The notes under the pieces: model-generated
Told to the model about the DNA's origin: nothing
Database searches by the model: none
Seen by the model: only the letters and a program-made list of their open reading frames with translations
NCBI RefSeq assembly: GCF_943193155.1
Contig: NZ_CALPDB010000002.1
Span: 62,001 to 126,000, forward strand
DNA: 64,000 nt
Reading direction: 5' to 3'
Origin: Veillonella intestinalis
Lineage (GTDB): Bacteria; Bacillota; Negativicutes; Veillonellales; Veillonellaceae
In this document: positions 30,018 through 38,754 of the stretch, one piece after another
How the letters are laid out: the number at the start of each line of letters is the position of its first letter
How positions within the stretch are numbered: position 1 is the first letter of the stretch
Program-made: the position numbers and the translations under genes

Positions 30018-30962
30018 TTATTTAATGATTTTCTGTAAGCCACCAATTACGGTTTCAGTTTCGCTCATAATATCTTTAATGATTTGAGCACATGGTTTTA
30101 CATCATGTAACATACCAGAAATCTGCCCAATCATAACAGAGCCATTTTTAACATCCCCTTCAATAGCGGCTTTACGAAGCGCGCCAGCACCTAATTCTTC
30201 TAACTGTTCTTTTGGTGCCCCACTGAATTCTAATTCTTGATATTGATGGGATAATAAGTTTTCTAAAATACGAACTGGATGTCCTGTTGTAAGACCTGTC
30301 ATTACTGTAGAGCGGTCTTTTGCTTTAAGTACTGCTTCCTTGTAATTTGGATGGGCAATACATTCTTCGGATAATACGAAACGGCTACCCATTTGTACTG
30401 CACTAGCACCTAAAGCAAATGCAGCCGCTGCGCCACGGCCATCGGCAATACCACCAGCAGCAATAACTGGTACATTAACAGCATCAGCAATTTGAGGAAT
30501 TAAACACATAGTCGTAATTTCCCCTACGTGACCACCTGATTCAGTACCTTCAGCTACCACTGCATCAATCCCACCACGCAATAAACGTTTAGCTAACAAT
30601 ACAGACGCTACTACAGGAATTACTTTAGTGCCGATTTCTTTTAATGCTGGCACATAAGTACTTGGATTGCCAGCACCAGTTGTAATAACTGGTACTCGTT
30701 CTTCTAATACCACTTGCATAACTTCTTTTACAAATGGTGACATTAACATAATATTACAACCAAATGGTTTGCTTGTACGTTCTTTTAATTTATGAATTTC
30801 ATTACGAAATACATCTGGTGGCATATGACCAGCCCCAATAATGCCAAGACCGCCTCCTTCAGACACAGCCGCAGCAAGTTCAGCGGTACCGAGCCAAGCC
30901 ATACCACCTTGGAATATAGGATACTCAATCCCTAATAAATCACAAATATCAGTCTTAATCAT
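30018..30962 (-). CDS. fabK: enoyl-ACP reductase II (FMN-dependent)
   Basis: 314-aa flavin-dependent enoyl reductase that replaces FabI in many Firmicutes. The N-terminus IEYPIFQGGMAWLGTAELAAAVS, read in blocks IFQGGMAW and AELAAAVSEGGGLG, plus GTESGGHVGE, VIAAGGIADGRG and AVQMGSRFVLSEEC, match FabK closely. Its place between fabH and fabD in the fatty-acid operon fixes the function. No fabI is visible. A paralogue at 39207-40148 shares most of these motifs. Confidence 0.94.
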   Translation of the reverse strand: MIKTDICDLLGIEYPIFQGGMAWLGTAELAAAVSEGGGLGIIGAGHMPPDVFRNEIHKLKERTSKPFGCNIMLMSPFVKEVMQVVLEERVPVITTGAGNPSTYVPALKEIGTKVIPVVASVLLAKRLLRGGIDAVVAEGTESGGHVGEITTMCLIPQIADAVNVPVIAAGGIADGRGAAAAFALGASAVQMGSRFVLSEECIAHPNYKEAVLKAKDRSTVMTGLTTGHPVRILENLLSHQYQELEFSGAPKEQLEELGAGALRKAAIEGDVKNGSVMIGQISGMLHDVKPCAQIIKDIMSETETVIGGLQKIIK

Positions 30963-30977
30963 GATGGTTGTTCCTCC

Positions 30978-31973
30978 TTAGTACCATTTCATTACCAAGC
31001 CTGCCCAAGTTAAGCCAGCTCCAAAGCCAGCAAAGGCGACTGTATGATCTCGTTTTACAAAGCCAGATCGTACCGCTTCATCCAAAGCAATACCAATGGA
31101 TGCAGCTGATGTATTGCCATACTTTGGCAAATTAATAAATACTTTTTCTTCTGGCATTTTTAAGCGATGTGCAGCCGAGTCAATAATTCGTTTATTTGCT
31201 TGGTGAGGAATGAAACGGTCCAAATCCTCTAACTTCAAACCGGCCCGGTCTAAAGCTTTAAGAGCTGTACGCCCCATAGTTTTTACTGCAAATTTATAAA
31301 CTTCAGCGCCATCCATATGAATATAGGTTAGGCCTTCTTCAATGCGTTTATCATTCTGAATCATGGCAGTGCCACTCGCAGGAATGCATAAAGCCATTCC
31401 ACCAGCGCCACTCGCCCCCATATCCATACCTAACATACCATATCCTTCTGGTACGGTCGATACAACAGCAGCACCAGCGCCATCACCAAATAAAACACAG
31501 GTGCCTCTGTCTTGCCAATTAATAACGCGGGACATTACTTCAACGCCGATAACTAGTACATGTTTAAATAACTGGTTACTTACATAACTTCCAGCGGTAA
31601 TTAAACCATATACAAAGCCTGAGCAAGCAGCACCTAAATCAAAAGCAGCTGCATTAGTAGCTCCCAAGTTAGCTTGTACTAAACAAGCCGTGGAAGGAAT
31701 ACTCATATCGCCAGTTAAAGTCGCTACAATAATACAATCAATATCTTCAGCCGTCAAGCCTGCACTGTCCATAGCGCGACGAGCCGCTTCAGTTGCCATA
31801 TCAGAGGCATTCATACCTTCTGGGGCAATGCGACGTTCTTCAATGCCGGTGCGTTCACGAATCCATTGATCATTCGTGTCTACGATTTTTTCTAGATCAG
31901 CGTTAGTCACAATATTATCTGGTACAAAACTACCTGTACCAATAATACCGACTGGCTTAGTCCACATCGTCAT
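30978..31973 (-). CDS. fabH: 3-oxoacyl-ACP synthase III
   Basis: 331-aa initiating condensing enzyme, joining an acyl-CoA to malonyl-ACP. The catalytic Cys is in LGAACSGFVYGL, the His in IPHQANKRI and the Asn in YGNTSAASIG, giving the C-H-N triad. The start at 31971-31973 follows AGGAGC and overlaps the plsX end by 17 bp, which suggests coupling. Confidence 0.96.
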   Translation of the reverse strand: MTMWTKPVGIIGTGSFVPDNIVTNADLEKIVDTNDQWIRERTGIEERRIAPEGMNASDMATEAARRAMDSAGLTAEDIDCIIVATLTGDMSIPSTACLVQANLGATNAAAFDLGAACSGFVYGLITAGSYVSNQLFKHVLVIGVEVMSRVINWQDRGTCVLFGDGAGAAVVSTVPEGYGMLGMDMGASGAGGMALCIPASGTAMIQNDKRIEEGLTYIHMDGAEVYKFAVKTMGRTALKALDRAGLKLEDLDRFIPHQANKRIIDSAAHRLKMPEEKVFINLPKYGNTSAASIGIALDEAVRSGFVKRDHTVAFAGFGAGLTWAGLVMKWY

Positions 31974-32985
31974 ATTTGATAGCTCCTTCTTCTTCTATAC
32001 TCTGTTGAATGTTTTGAATAATTTTTTGTTCCACCAACTCACTAGCAATTTTAATCGCTGTTAAGATTTCCTTTGCTTTTGAACTGCCATGGGAAATTAA
32101 AAACACACCATTCACACCTAATAAAGGAGCACCGCCATTTTCTGTATGGTCAAGGCGTTTTCGAACCTTTTTAAATACAGGGGCAATTAAAGCTGCTCCA
32201 ATTTTAGCTAATAAACCACCATTTTTGATGCCATCTTTAATAATTTGCGTCATAACCCCTACAAGGCCTTCAGCTAATTTTAGCACCACATTACCAGTAA
32301 AGCCATCACATACAACTACATCTACAGTTCCTTTAGGAATATCACGGCCTTCTACATTTCCTTTAAACGGAATTGTTTTTAGCTGTTCTAATAAAGGATA
32401 TGTAGCTAAACACAAGTCATTACCCTTAGTTGATTCTTCACCAATATTAAGCAAGCCAACAGTCGGGTTTGTTTTACCAAACATTAAACGTGCATATTCA
32501 AAGCCCATAATAGCCCCCTGTACCAAATGTTTTGGTTTACAGTTTGCATTTGCTCCTGAATCAAGCATAACGGTAACACCTTGTGGCGTAGGAATAGGTG
32601 TTGCAATCATAGGTCGATCAATACCTTTAATACGCCCTAAGCCAAATAAGGCTGCCGCTACCGCAGCACCGGTACTACCTGGTGCAATCACGGCATCACA
32701 TACTTTTTGCTTCACCAAGCGAGTGGCTACTATAACAGACGCATCTTTTTTCTTGCGTACTGCCGTGCCAGGATGCTCACTCATTTCAATAACTTCACTG
32801 GCATGTTGAATAATCAATTGTGGATTATTTTGTTGCCCAAATTCTTCTAATACTTGACGAATCTGTGCTTCATCACCCACTAAAAATATTGTTATCTTAG
32901 GAAATGCTTTTGCTGCATCAATCGCACCACGTACAATTTCGTAGGGTGCGAAATCACCACCCATAGCATCTACTGCAATTTTCAT
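31957..32985 (-). CDS. plsX: phosphate acyltransferase PlsX
   Basis: 342-aa enzyme making acyl-phosphate from acyl-ACP, linking fatty-acid synthesis to phospholipid assembly through PlsY. The N-terminus IAVDAMGGDFAPYEIVRGA is the family hallmark; DSGANANCKP and LNIGEESTKGN are further family blocks. It follows fapR by 4 bp and overlaps fabH, the standard Firmicute order. Confidence 0.95.
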   Translation of the reverse strand: MKIAVDAMGGDFAPYEIVRGAIDAAKAFPKITIFLVGDEAQIRQVLEEFGQQNNPQLIIQHASEVIEMSEHPGTAVRKKKDASVIVATRLVKQKVCDAVIAPGSTGAAVAAALFGLGRIKGIDRPMIATPIPTPQGVTVMLDSGANANCKPKHLVQGAIMGFEYARLMFGKTNPTVGLLNIGEESTKGNDLCLATYPLLEQLKTIPFKGNVEGRDIPKGTVDVVVCDGFTGNVVLKLAEGLVGVMTQIIKDGIKNGGLLAKIGAALIAPVFKKVRKRLDHTENGGAPLLGVNGVFLISHGSSKAKEILTAIKIASELVEQKIIQNIQQSIEEEGAIKYDDVD

Positions 32986-32989
32986 ATAC

Positions 32990-33550
32990 TTACACCCTAT
33001 TCTGAATGGGCTCCATTATGAACTTCGCCCGAAAGACTTCTTTTACCTTATCCTTAATTGTGACCCAGATAAAATACTTCTCACCTCGTTGACGTACTAC
33101 GGAGGCTTTGGCCACTAAATTACAATCCGCTTTGACCGGACTTTTATATTTAATATTACCAACGCCAGCTAAAACAGCAGGTACACCCAACACTGCTTTA
33201 GCTAGAGAGTCAGCCTGTGCATATAAATACTGTGGCTCTACATAACCATTACAATCTGTCATGTCCTCTCTGGTTCGCAATATACTAAGACCCTGTTCAC
33301 CAGCGGTAAGATCAATTAATTCCCCTACAACTTCTATATGACCATGATCATTGGCACTTGGTGCTAGTCCTTCTACACGCGCTCTAATGCGTTCCCTTAA
33401 TTCTGGAATCCCTAATTCTAACCGATCAAGGCGAATCGTTGGCACGCTGACATTAAAAAAGATGGCCAACTCCTCATCGGTAACGAAGGGCGTATTATTC
33501 AGTTTTTCTTGCAATAACTGCTGTCGCTCTTGCTTCTTTATCCGACTCAT
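32990..33550 (-). CDS. fapR: fatty-acid biosynthesis regulator FapR
   Basis: 186-aa repressor with an N-terminal helix-turn-helix (FVTDEELAIFFNVSVPTIRLDRLELG, read as TDEELAIFFNVSVPTIRLDR) and a C-terminal hotdog domain (about 75-180) that senses malonyl-CoA or malonyl-ACP in Bacillus. It is the first gene of the plsX-fab operon. The start was set at the ATG at 33548-33550, preceded by AAAGGTGG; the longer frame adds twelve residues upstream of that site. A consensus promoter and a small palindrome at the predicted transcription start suggest autoregulation. Confidence 0.92.
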   Translation of the reverse strand: MSRIKKQERQQLLQEKLNNTPFVTDEELAIFFNVSVPTIRLDRLELGIPELRERIRARVEGLAPSANDHGHIEVVGELIDLTAGEQGLSILRTREDMTDCNGYVEPQYLYAQADSLAKAVLGVPAVLAGVGNIKYKSPVKADCNLVAKASVVRQRGEKYFIWVTIKDKVKEVFRAKFIMEPIQNRV

Positions 33551-33569
33551 GGTACCACCTTTTATGACC

Positions 33570-33583
33570 AAGTAATAATACTT
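33570..33583. promoter_or_regulatory. small palindrome at the fapR transcription start
   Basis: AAGTAATAATACTT has 5-bp arms and lies at about +1 to +14 of the predicted fapR transcript. It could be an operator for FapR itself, but it does not clearly match the Bacillus FapR box. Confidence 0.3.
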
Positions 33584-33590
33584 CATTACA

Positions 33591-33619
33591 ATTATATGTC
33601 ACAAAGGGCGATTATGCAA
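33591..33619 (-). promoter_or_regulatory. promoter of the fapR-plsX-fab operon
   Basis: Minus strand: -35 TTGCAT at 33614-33619, 17-bp spacer, -10 TATAAT at 33591-33596. Predicted start near 33584, giving a leader of about 34 nt before fapR. Confidence 0.75.
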
Positions 33620-33688
33620 GTAAAAATTATAAATGACTAAAAAAATGACTTAAAAACAGTTTCCATTTTAAATATGTAGCCCTAGCTA

Positions 33689-33717
33689 CTGAAAACTATT
33701 TTCAACTCCATTATAAT
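33689..33717 (+). promoter_or_regulatory. promoter of the DUF438/PAS gene with Fur-family-like palindrome
   Basis: -35 CTGAAA at 33689-33694, 17-bp spacer, -10 TATAAT at 33712-33717. The 15-bp palindrome TGAAAACTATTTTCA at 33690-33704 covers the -35 and part of the spacer and fits the 7-1-7 layout of Fur/PerR-family boxes. Confidence 0.55.
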
Positions 33718-33835
33718 GAAAATATAAGCAGAACACAACTGCTTCCCTATTATTATTACATATATATTAATACTATATATTGCACAGTAAAGAAACTAAT
33801 AATGTAAAACTAGCATACACAAAGGAGACTTACTT

Positions 33836-35452
33836 ATGACTACTATGAAATCAGCCCTTGGCTTAGACAATGATCAACGCTTAGCAAAAATGATTGAAAT
33901 TAAAGACAATTATTTAAGCGGTAACTTATCCCTTGAAGAAGGACAAGCACTTCTAAAACAATATATTGGCACCTGTACACCAGATGAATTTGCCTATGGA
34001 GAACAGCAATTAAAAGGATCTTATACGGATGAAGAAATTACCCATCGCATGGATGATTTACTCGCCTTATTTGATGGCATTTTAGTAAGAGCTGACAACA
34101 CATATCCAGAAAATCATCCGCTATGGGTATATGTAGCTGAAATTACAGCAGGACTTACCCTCATGAACGAAGCAGAGGAACTCCTTAAAACGCCCCATTT
34201 CATCAAAAATCCATGGCTTGGCGTATATGACAAACTAAGCGAATGGTCTCGTCATTTATCACGCAAACAAAATCAACTATATCCAGCACTTGAAAAATAC
34301 GGCTTTGATCGCCCTACTAAAATTATGTGGACCTTCGATGACAAAGTGCGTGACCTAATTAGCGAAAGTCGTCGCCTATTACAAGCAGATGAAGTAGACC
34401 AATTCTTAACCCTTCAACCTAAGATGATTGATGCCTTCCGCGATTTAGCTGATAAAGAACAAGAAGTATTACTTCCTACAGCATGGAAACTTGTAAACGA
34501 AGATGAATTTAGCTATATGAGTCGCGGTGATCATGAAATAGGTTTTGCTCTAATTACTCCACCACCTTACTACGGTGACATGAAGGTAACAGGAAAAGAT
34601 ATTGCAACCTCACCTATAGATATTACTGACACTAAAACAGCAAACTTTATGCAAGACTTGGCCGCGCTCTTAGGCAAATATAATATGAACCCTATGCCAT
34701 CACCTGAAACTGAACTCGATGTAGCCACAGGCAAACTCTCTTTAGAACGTATCAATTTACTTTTCAAACATATGCCCGTTGACCTATCTTATGTAGATGA
34801 GCATGAATTAGTTAAATTCTACAGCGACACTAAACATCGCATCTTCCCTCGCAGTGCTAATGTTATTGGCCGCGAAGTGCGCAACTGTCATCCTGCCAAA
34901 AGTGTTCATTTAGTAGAAGAAATCATTGAGAAATTCCGTTCCGGCGAACAAGACAAAGCTGAGTTTTGGATTAATAAACCAGAAGCCTTCATCTATATTC
35001 TCTATACAGCCGTTCGTGATGAAGCTGGTAATTTTAAAGGCGTACTTGAAATGATGCAAGATTGCACACGCATTCGCAGTTTAGAAGGCTCCCGTACCCT
35101 CTTAACTTGGGATTCTGAAACTCACGGAGATACAGTTGATGCCGCTACAACAGACTCAGTAAATACAGCCCTTGATAAAAATACTACACCAGAAGCTACA
35201 GCCCATACTATCACTATTAAAGGTATTACTATTACAGCAGATACGAAACTCTTCGACCTCTTCGATAAAGTAGAAGGTTTACGCCAATATATGCCAACTA
35301 TTAATAGCAGTTTTAAAATGCTCAATACGCCATTCGGTAAAATTATGGCACGCAAAGCAACGATTGGGATGGCCTGCGAGCGAACCGGTATGAGCCAAAA
35401 AGATATAATCGATGCTATAGCCAATTACATTAAAGCCCATTATAAAGGCTAA
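33836..35452 (+). CDS. DUF438/PAS-domain protein with C-terminal DUF1858 domain
   Basis: 538-aa cytoplasmic multidomain protein. Residues about 10-75 resemble DUF438; about 90-230 are a helical, hemerythrin-like region (WSRHLSRKQNQLYPALEKYG, then PTKIMWTFDDKVRDLI); about 300-425 are a PAS domain (DLSYVDEHELVKFYSDTKHR, then GREVRNCHPAKS and VLEMMQDCTRI); about 470-535 fit DUF1858. In most relatives I know DUF1858 is at the N-terminus, so the order here is unusual. There is no output enzyme domain. A redox, oxygen or nitric-oxide sensing role is inferred from the PAS and hemerythrin-like parts. AAAGGAG precedes the ATG. It is transcribed away from fapR. Confidence 0.75.
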   Translation: MTTMKSALGLDNDQRLAKMIEIKDNYLSGNLSLEEGQALLKQYIGTCTPDEFAYGEQQLKGSYTDEEITHRMDDLLALFDGILVRADNTYPENHPLWVYVAEITAGLTLMNEAEELLKTPHFIKNPWLGVYDKLSEWSRHLSRKQNQLYPALEKYGFDRPTKIMWTFDDKVRDLISESRRLLQADEVDQFLTLQPKMIDAFRDLADKEQEVLLPTAWKLVNEDEFSYMSRGDHEIGFALITPPPYYGDMKVTGKDIATSPIDITDTKTANFMQDLAALLGKYNMNPMPSPETELDVATGKLSLERINLLFKHMPVDLSYVDEHELVKFYSDTKHRIFPRSANVIGREVRNCHPAKSVHLVEEIIEKFRSGEQDKAEFWINKPEAFIYILYTAVRDEAGNFKGVLEMMQDCTRIRSLEGSRTLLTWDSETHGDTVDAATTDSVNTALDKNTTPEATAHTITIKGITITADTKLFDLFDKVEGLRQYMPTINSSFKMLNTPFGKIMARKATIGMACERTGMSQKDIIDAIANYIKAHYKG

Positions 35453-35522
35453 ATGCATTTCCTAAAAGTACTACCATTGTTAATAGCGCTCTACCATTAA
35501 TATGTGCTCTACGCAACAGAAG

Positions 35523-35602
35523 AACCCCTCTTATATGTTATACTTTATATAGTAACTAGCTCAACAGCAAACTACTATCAGTAAGTATCATAAAGAGGGG
35601 TT
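35523..35602 (+). terminator. large-loop hairpin over the ribosome binding site of the glycosylase gene
   Basis: AACCCCTCTT at 35523-35532 is perfectly complementary to AAGAGGGGTT at 35593-35602, with a 60-nt loop and TTTTTA after it. It may end the upstream transcript. The right arm is also the likely ribosome binding site of the next gene. Confidence 0.5.
35536..35544 (+). promoter_or_regulatory. extended -10 promoter candidate for the glycosylase gene
   Basis: TGTTATACT (extended -10 form) lies inside the loop of the 35523-35602 inverted repeat. A transcript from here would begin near 35551 and lack the left arm. I see no convincing -35. Confidence 0.4.
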
Positions 35603-35608
35603 TTTATT

Positions 35609-36265
35609 ATGAATGCAACTACAACAAAACATACAAAACTATCTAAAGCAAGGTCAGCCAATAAAATAGACCATATAACCAATCAGCCTGTAGAGTCGCT
35701 TCCATTTCCCCCATTTCTACCACCGCAAGCGACTGTTATGTGCATGGGCACCTTCCCACCAGCCGCCGATAAACGAGCCATGCAATTCCACTATCCTAAT
35801 TTCCAAAATGATATGTGGCGGGTCTATGGATTAGCTTTTTTCAATGATAAAGATTATTTTAGAGCTGGTGATGCCAAAGCCTTCGATGCCGACAAAATTA
35901 AATCCTTTCTTACAGAAAAAGGTATTGCTTCTTGCCCAACGGTGTGGCAAGCTATTCGTGAGCGCGGCAATGCCTCAGATGCCTTTTTAACAGTAGTAGA
36001 TCCCGTTCATATTCATGAAGTATTAGCGCAAATACCTCATTGTCAATATATCGGCACCACTGGCGGCAAAGCAACAGAGGTACTACTTAGCTTGGCTGAC
36101 AACAAAGTAAAATCACCTAAAACAGGCGAAACAATTGAACTCCAATTTGGTACCCGCCATATTAAGCTTACTAGGCTACCATCTACTTCTAGAGCGTATC
36201 CTCTAAGCCTGACTAAAAAAGCAGATGCCTATGCTAAGTTTTTTCAATCAGTAGGCTTACTATAA
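35609..36265 (+). CDS. uracil-DNA glycosylase superfamily protein
   Basis: 218-aa protein with a DNA-glycosylase fold. TVMCMGTFPPAADKRAMQFHY (read as MGTFPPAADKRAMQF) and YPNFQNDMWRVYGLAFF correspond to the N-terminal active-site region of the Mug/hypoxanthine-type branch; LTRLPSTSRAYP is the C-terminal LPSTS motif. It probably removes a deaminated or mismatched base. The first 30 residues are polar and may be disordered. A perfect inverted repeat spans its promoter and ribosome binding site. Confidence 0.8.
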   Translation: MNATTTKHTKLSKARSANKIDHITNQPVESLPFPPFLPPQATVMCMGTFPPAADKRAMQFHYPNFQNDMWRVYGLAFFNDKDYFRAGDAKAFDADKIKSFLTEKGIASCPTVWQAIRERGNASDAFLTVVDPVHIHEVLAQIPHCQYIGTTGGKATEVLLSLADNKVKSPKTGETIELQFGTRHIKLTRLPSTSRAYPLSLTKKADAYAKFFQSVGLL

Positions 36266-36269
36266 ACTA

Positions 36270-36333
36270 AAAACCGTCTTAGTTTTATCCGTTAACTACG
36301 TAAATATTAACGAACATACACTAAGACGGTTTT
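36270..36333. terminator. bidirectional terminator between convergent genes
   Basis: Perfect 13-bp arms 36270-36282 (AAAACCGTCTTAG) and 36321-36333, enclosing a second small inverted repeat (CGTTAA ... TTAACG). A-tract on one side and T-tract on the other let it serve the glycosylase gene and the acyl-CoA dehydrogenase gene. Confidence 0.85.
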
Positions 36334-36437
36334 AATTTTTATATAAATTTAACTGCTATAAAATTGACTACTCTTTTACAGCCTTAAGCGCTATAAAATT
36401 TACTGTACAAGTATGTGTCACCATTACGCCATAAGAA

Positions 36438-37574
36438 TTAGCGTAATAAAGCACCACCAATTACCATTTGTTGGGCCTCATTGGTCCCTTCATAGATCTG
36501 AGTCACTTTAGCATTGCGCATTAAACGAGCTACTGGATAATCTTCACAATAACCATAGCCACCAAATAATTGCACAGCTTTTGTGGTTACCTCCATAGCT
36601 ACATCAGAACAGAACTTTTTAGCCATAGAAGCAGATACGGTATATGGTTGGCCAGCCGTTTTATCTTGCCCCACATTATACAACATTAAATTAGCGGCTT
36701 CTACTTGAATCGCCATCTCCGCTAATTGAAATTGAGTATTTTGAAACTTACTCAAAGGTTTACCAAATTGCACACGCTCTTTAGTATACGCAATGGACTT
36801 CGCTAAAGCAGCCTCTGCCAGGCCAGTAGCTTGTGCCGCAACTCCAATCCGACTGCTATCCAAGGTCGTCATAGCAATTTTAAAACCGTCCCCTTCACGG
36901 CCTAATAAATTAGCGGCTGGCACTCTTACATTATTAAAATATAAACTACTACAAGTTGATGTATGTAAACCCATCATAGAGTCTCTAGGGCCAACAGTAA
37001 AACCAGCCATATCTTTAGTTACAATAAAGGCAGACATTCCTTTTGTACCATTCTCAGGCTGCGTCATGGCAAACACAATGTATACGTCTGCTTCACCAGC
37101 ATTTGTAATATATACTTTTTCACCATTTAAAATATATTCATCACCAGTACGTTCAGCCTTCGTCTGTACACCACTCGCATCCGTCCCTGCTTCTTTTTCA
37201 GTCAAAGCAAAGGCACCTATCGCTTGACCAGCTACTAAAGGCTTTAAAAACTGTTCTTTTTGTGCCTCTGTTCCAAATCGAGCAAGAGGTTCACAACATA
37301 GACCTACACAGACCGATACGGTAATGGCTAAGCCATCATCATATTTAGCCAATTCTTTCAACGCCACAGCATAGTTCATAAATTCTTCGCCTAAACCACC
37401 GTATATAGTAGGCCAATAAATACGGGTTAATCCTAACCCTAACACCGCATTCACTAAAGAACGGTCAAAAATTTGTGCTTTATCCCGTTCAATGACAGTT
37501 GGTTCTACCTTTTCCAAACAAAACTGTCTAACTTTTATCTGCCACCTAGTTTGTGCTTCAGTCAATGGAATCAT
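36438..37574 (-). CDS. acyl-CoA dehydrogenase
   Basis: 378-aa FAD enzyme that introduces the 2,3 double bond in acyl-CoA. Family blocks are FALTEKEAGTDASG (flavin/substrate loop), GEKVYITNAGEADVYIVF, ERVQFGKPLSKFQNTQFQLAEM and the C-terminal QLFGGYGYCEDYPVARLMRNAKV followed by IYEGTNEAQ, where the Glu is the usual catalytic base of short- and branched-chain enzymes. It is a single gene with no electron-transfer flavoprotein nearby. AGGAGG precedes the ATG. Confidence 0.92.
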   Translation of the reverse strand: MIPLTEAQTRWQIKVRQFCLEKVEPTVIERDKAQIFDRSLVNAVLGLGLTRIYWPTIYGGLGEEFMNYAVALKELAKYDDGLAITVSVCVGLCCEPLARFGTEAQKEQFLKPLVAGQAIGAFALTEKEAGTDASGVQTKAERTGDEYILNGEKVYITNAGEADVYIVFAMTQPENGTKGMSAFIVTKDMAGFTVGPRDSMMGLHTSTCSSLYFNNVRVPAANLLGREGDGFKIAMTTLDSSRIGVAAQATGLAEAALAKSIAYTKERVQFGKPLSKFQNTQFQLAEMAIQVEAANLMLYNVGQDKTAGQPYTVSASMAKKFCSDVAMEVTTKAVQLFGGYGYCEDYPVARLMRNAKVTQIYEGTNEAQQMVIGGALLR

Positions 37575-37721
37575 GAGATAAACCTCCTTTTATGAATTAT
37601 ATACCTATTAGCTAAAAGATATGGAATACATATAAAAACTTCTTGTTACCGCTACTATAACACAAACCAGTAGTACCGTCTATCTACATTTAACAGCAAT
37701 AACAAGCCTATATTAAACGAC

Positions 37722-37756
37722 AAAAGCGTGGATATCCAATGGATATCCACGCTTTT
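37722..37756 (-). terminator. terminator after rpmF
   Basis: Perfect 16-bp stem (37722-37737 with 37741-37756), 3-nt loop, ending in TTTT on the minus strand, 31 bp past the rpmF stop. Confidence 0.9.
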
Positions 37757-37787
37757 ATAGTAGAGCTATTCATTAGCTCAGCAGGTC

Positions 37788-37970
37788 TTATTCAGCGATC
37801 TTATTTACAACCTGAGTTCCTTTATAATGACCGCATGTAGGGCAAACCCGATGAGGCATCATAGGTTCGTGGCATTGCGGACAAGCTACAAAACCTGGAA
37901 CAGTTAATTTCCAGTTCGCACGACGACGGTCGCGACGACATTTGGACAATCTACGCTTTGGTACTGCCAT
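37788..37970 (-). CDS. rpmF: ribosomal protein bL32
   Basis: 60-aa large-subunit protein. MAVPKRRLSKCRRDRRRANW is the classic N-terminus and the two CxxC pairs (FVACPQCHEP and RVCPTCGHYKG) form the zinc site of the zinc-binding form. The start was placed at the ATG at 37968-37970 because GGAGGTG lies 6 bp upstream; the longer frame starts inside that site. It follows the YceD-family gene by 38 bp, the usual pairing. Confidence 0.97.
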   Translation of the reverse strand: MAVPKRRLSKCRRDRRRANWKLTVPGFVACPQCHEPMMPHRVCPTCGHYKGTQVVNKIAE

Positions 37971-38008
37971 TATCTGCACCTCCTTAACATAATCACTGGG
38001 ACTTCTAA

Positions 38009-38527
38009 TTAATCATCATCTTTTTCATCGAGCAGTGTACGAAGCACCGCCAATCGAGGATCCACTACAAAGGATTCACAAGAACAAGGTGAAACATTTT
38101 TATTTGCTCCGCAATGAACGCACAATCCTTTGCAATCATCCTGACATAACACTTGAGATGGCTCATTGATGATTAATGTATCCCGAATGAGATCCGTTAA
38201 ATCAATGGTCTCACCATCAAAAGGAACAACCTCTGACGCCTCAACATCGTCCCATTCCTTGAGGACCCCAAAGGTTTCATTAAATGGCGTTGTTTGTGAA
38301 TAAGCAACCTCGCATAAACAACGAGTGCACTCATAATCACCATTGGTTGTTACGGTTCCTTCTACGATGAAATTCTGTCCATCGTAACGAAAATCACCAC
38401 TAATGGTTATATCATGACGGCTCCAAGGAAAAGCAGTTACATCCCCTAACTGAGTAGCTGGTTCAGTAAATTGAAAAGGAAAAGACTTTCCTATGTGTTC
38501 TTTTGCTTGCTCTACTTGCAGTTTCAT
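38009..38527 (-). CDS. YceD/DUF177 family protein
   Basis: 172-aa acidic protein. The CTRCL (about 105-109) and the later C-x3-C-x3-C-x2-C cluster (QVLCQDDCKGLCVHCG) match DUF177 proteins, which precede rpmF in most bacteria and have been linked to 23S rRNA accumulation. A consensus promoter lies just upstream, so yceD-rpmF form one unit with a clear start and terminator. Confidence 0.9.
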   Translation of the reverse strand: MKLQVEQAKEHIGKSFPFQFTEPATQLGDVTAFPWSRHDITISGDFRYDGQNFIVEGTVTTNGDYECTRCLCEVAYSQTTPFNETFGVLKEWDDVEASEVVPFDGETIDLTDLIRDTLIINEPSQVLCQDDCKGLCVHCGANKNVSPCSCESFVVDPRLAVLRTLLDEKDDD

Positions 38528-38547
38528 AATTTTACCTCGACTATAAT

Positions 38548-38576
38548 ATTATAGCTATCTAACCTATCTTTGTCAA
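38548..38576 (-). promoter_or_regulatory. consensus promoter of yceD-rpmF
   Basis: Minus strand: TTGACA at 38571-38576, 17-bp spacer, TATAAT at 38548-38553, a perfect sigma-70/sigma-A promoter. Predicted start near 38541, leader about 14 nt. Confidence 0.9.
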
Positions 38577-38697
38577 ACTGTTCTCTACAATTCTTAGTTG
38601 ATTTTCTTAGAAAAATCAACAACTCTTTAAATTGTCTCAAACAAATTTATTAATTCATACGACTACCTGGCGATTCCATATAGCCATATGATGAGAA

Positions 38698-38719
38698 AAG
38701 CCCCCTTTACAGGAGGCTT
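38698..38719 (-). terminator. terminator after the rubredoxin gene
   Basis: 8-bp stem (AAGCCTCC with GGGGGCTT, one G-U pair) and 6-nt loop, followed on the minus strand by TTTTC, 36 bp past the rubredoxin stop. Confidence 0.75.
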
Positions 38720-38754
38720 CTATATTTTTAGTTCATGATTTAGATTACAATCAA

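Noticed and set aside
32225-32809. 194-codon plus-strand frame opposite plsX
   Set aside because: Long only because plsX codon use avoids stops in this frame; no independent evidence.
35468-35512. Two similar CTACCATT...TTAATA...GCTCTAC stretches
   Set aside because: Imperfect, only two copies, no known element; probably chance or a minor duplication.
38597-38620. Hairpin GTTGATTTT/AAAATCAAC upstream of yceD
   Set aside because: No T-tract on either strand, and it lies upstream of the yceD promoter, so no role could be supported.
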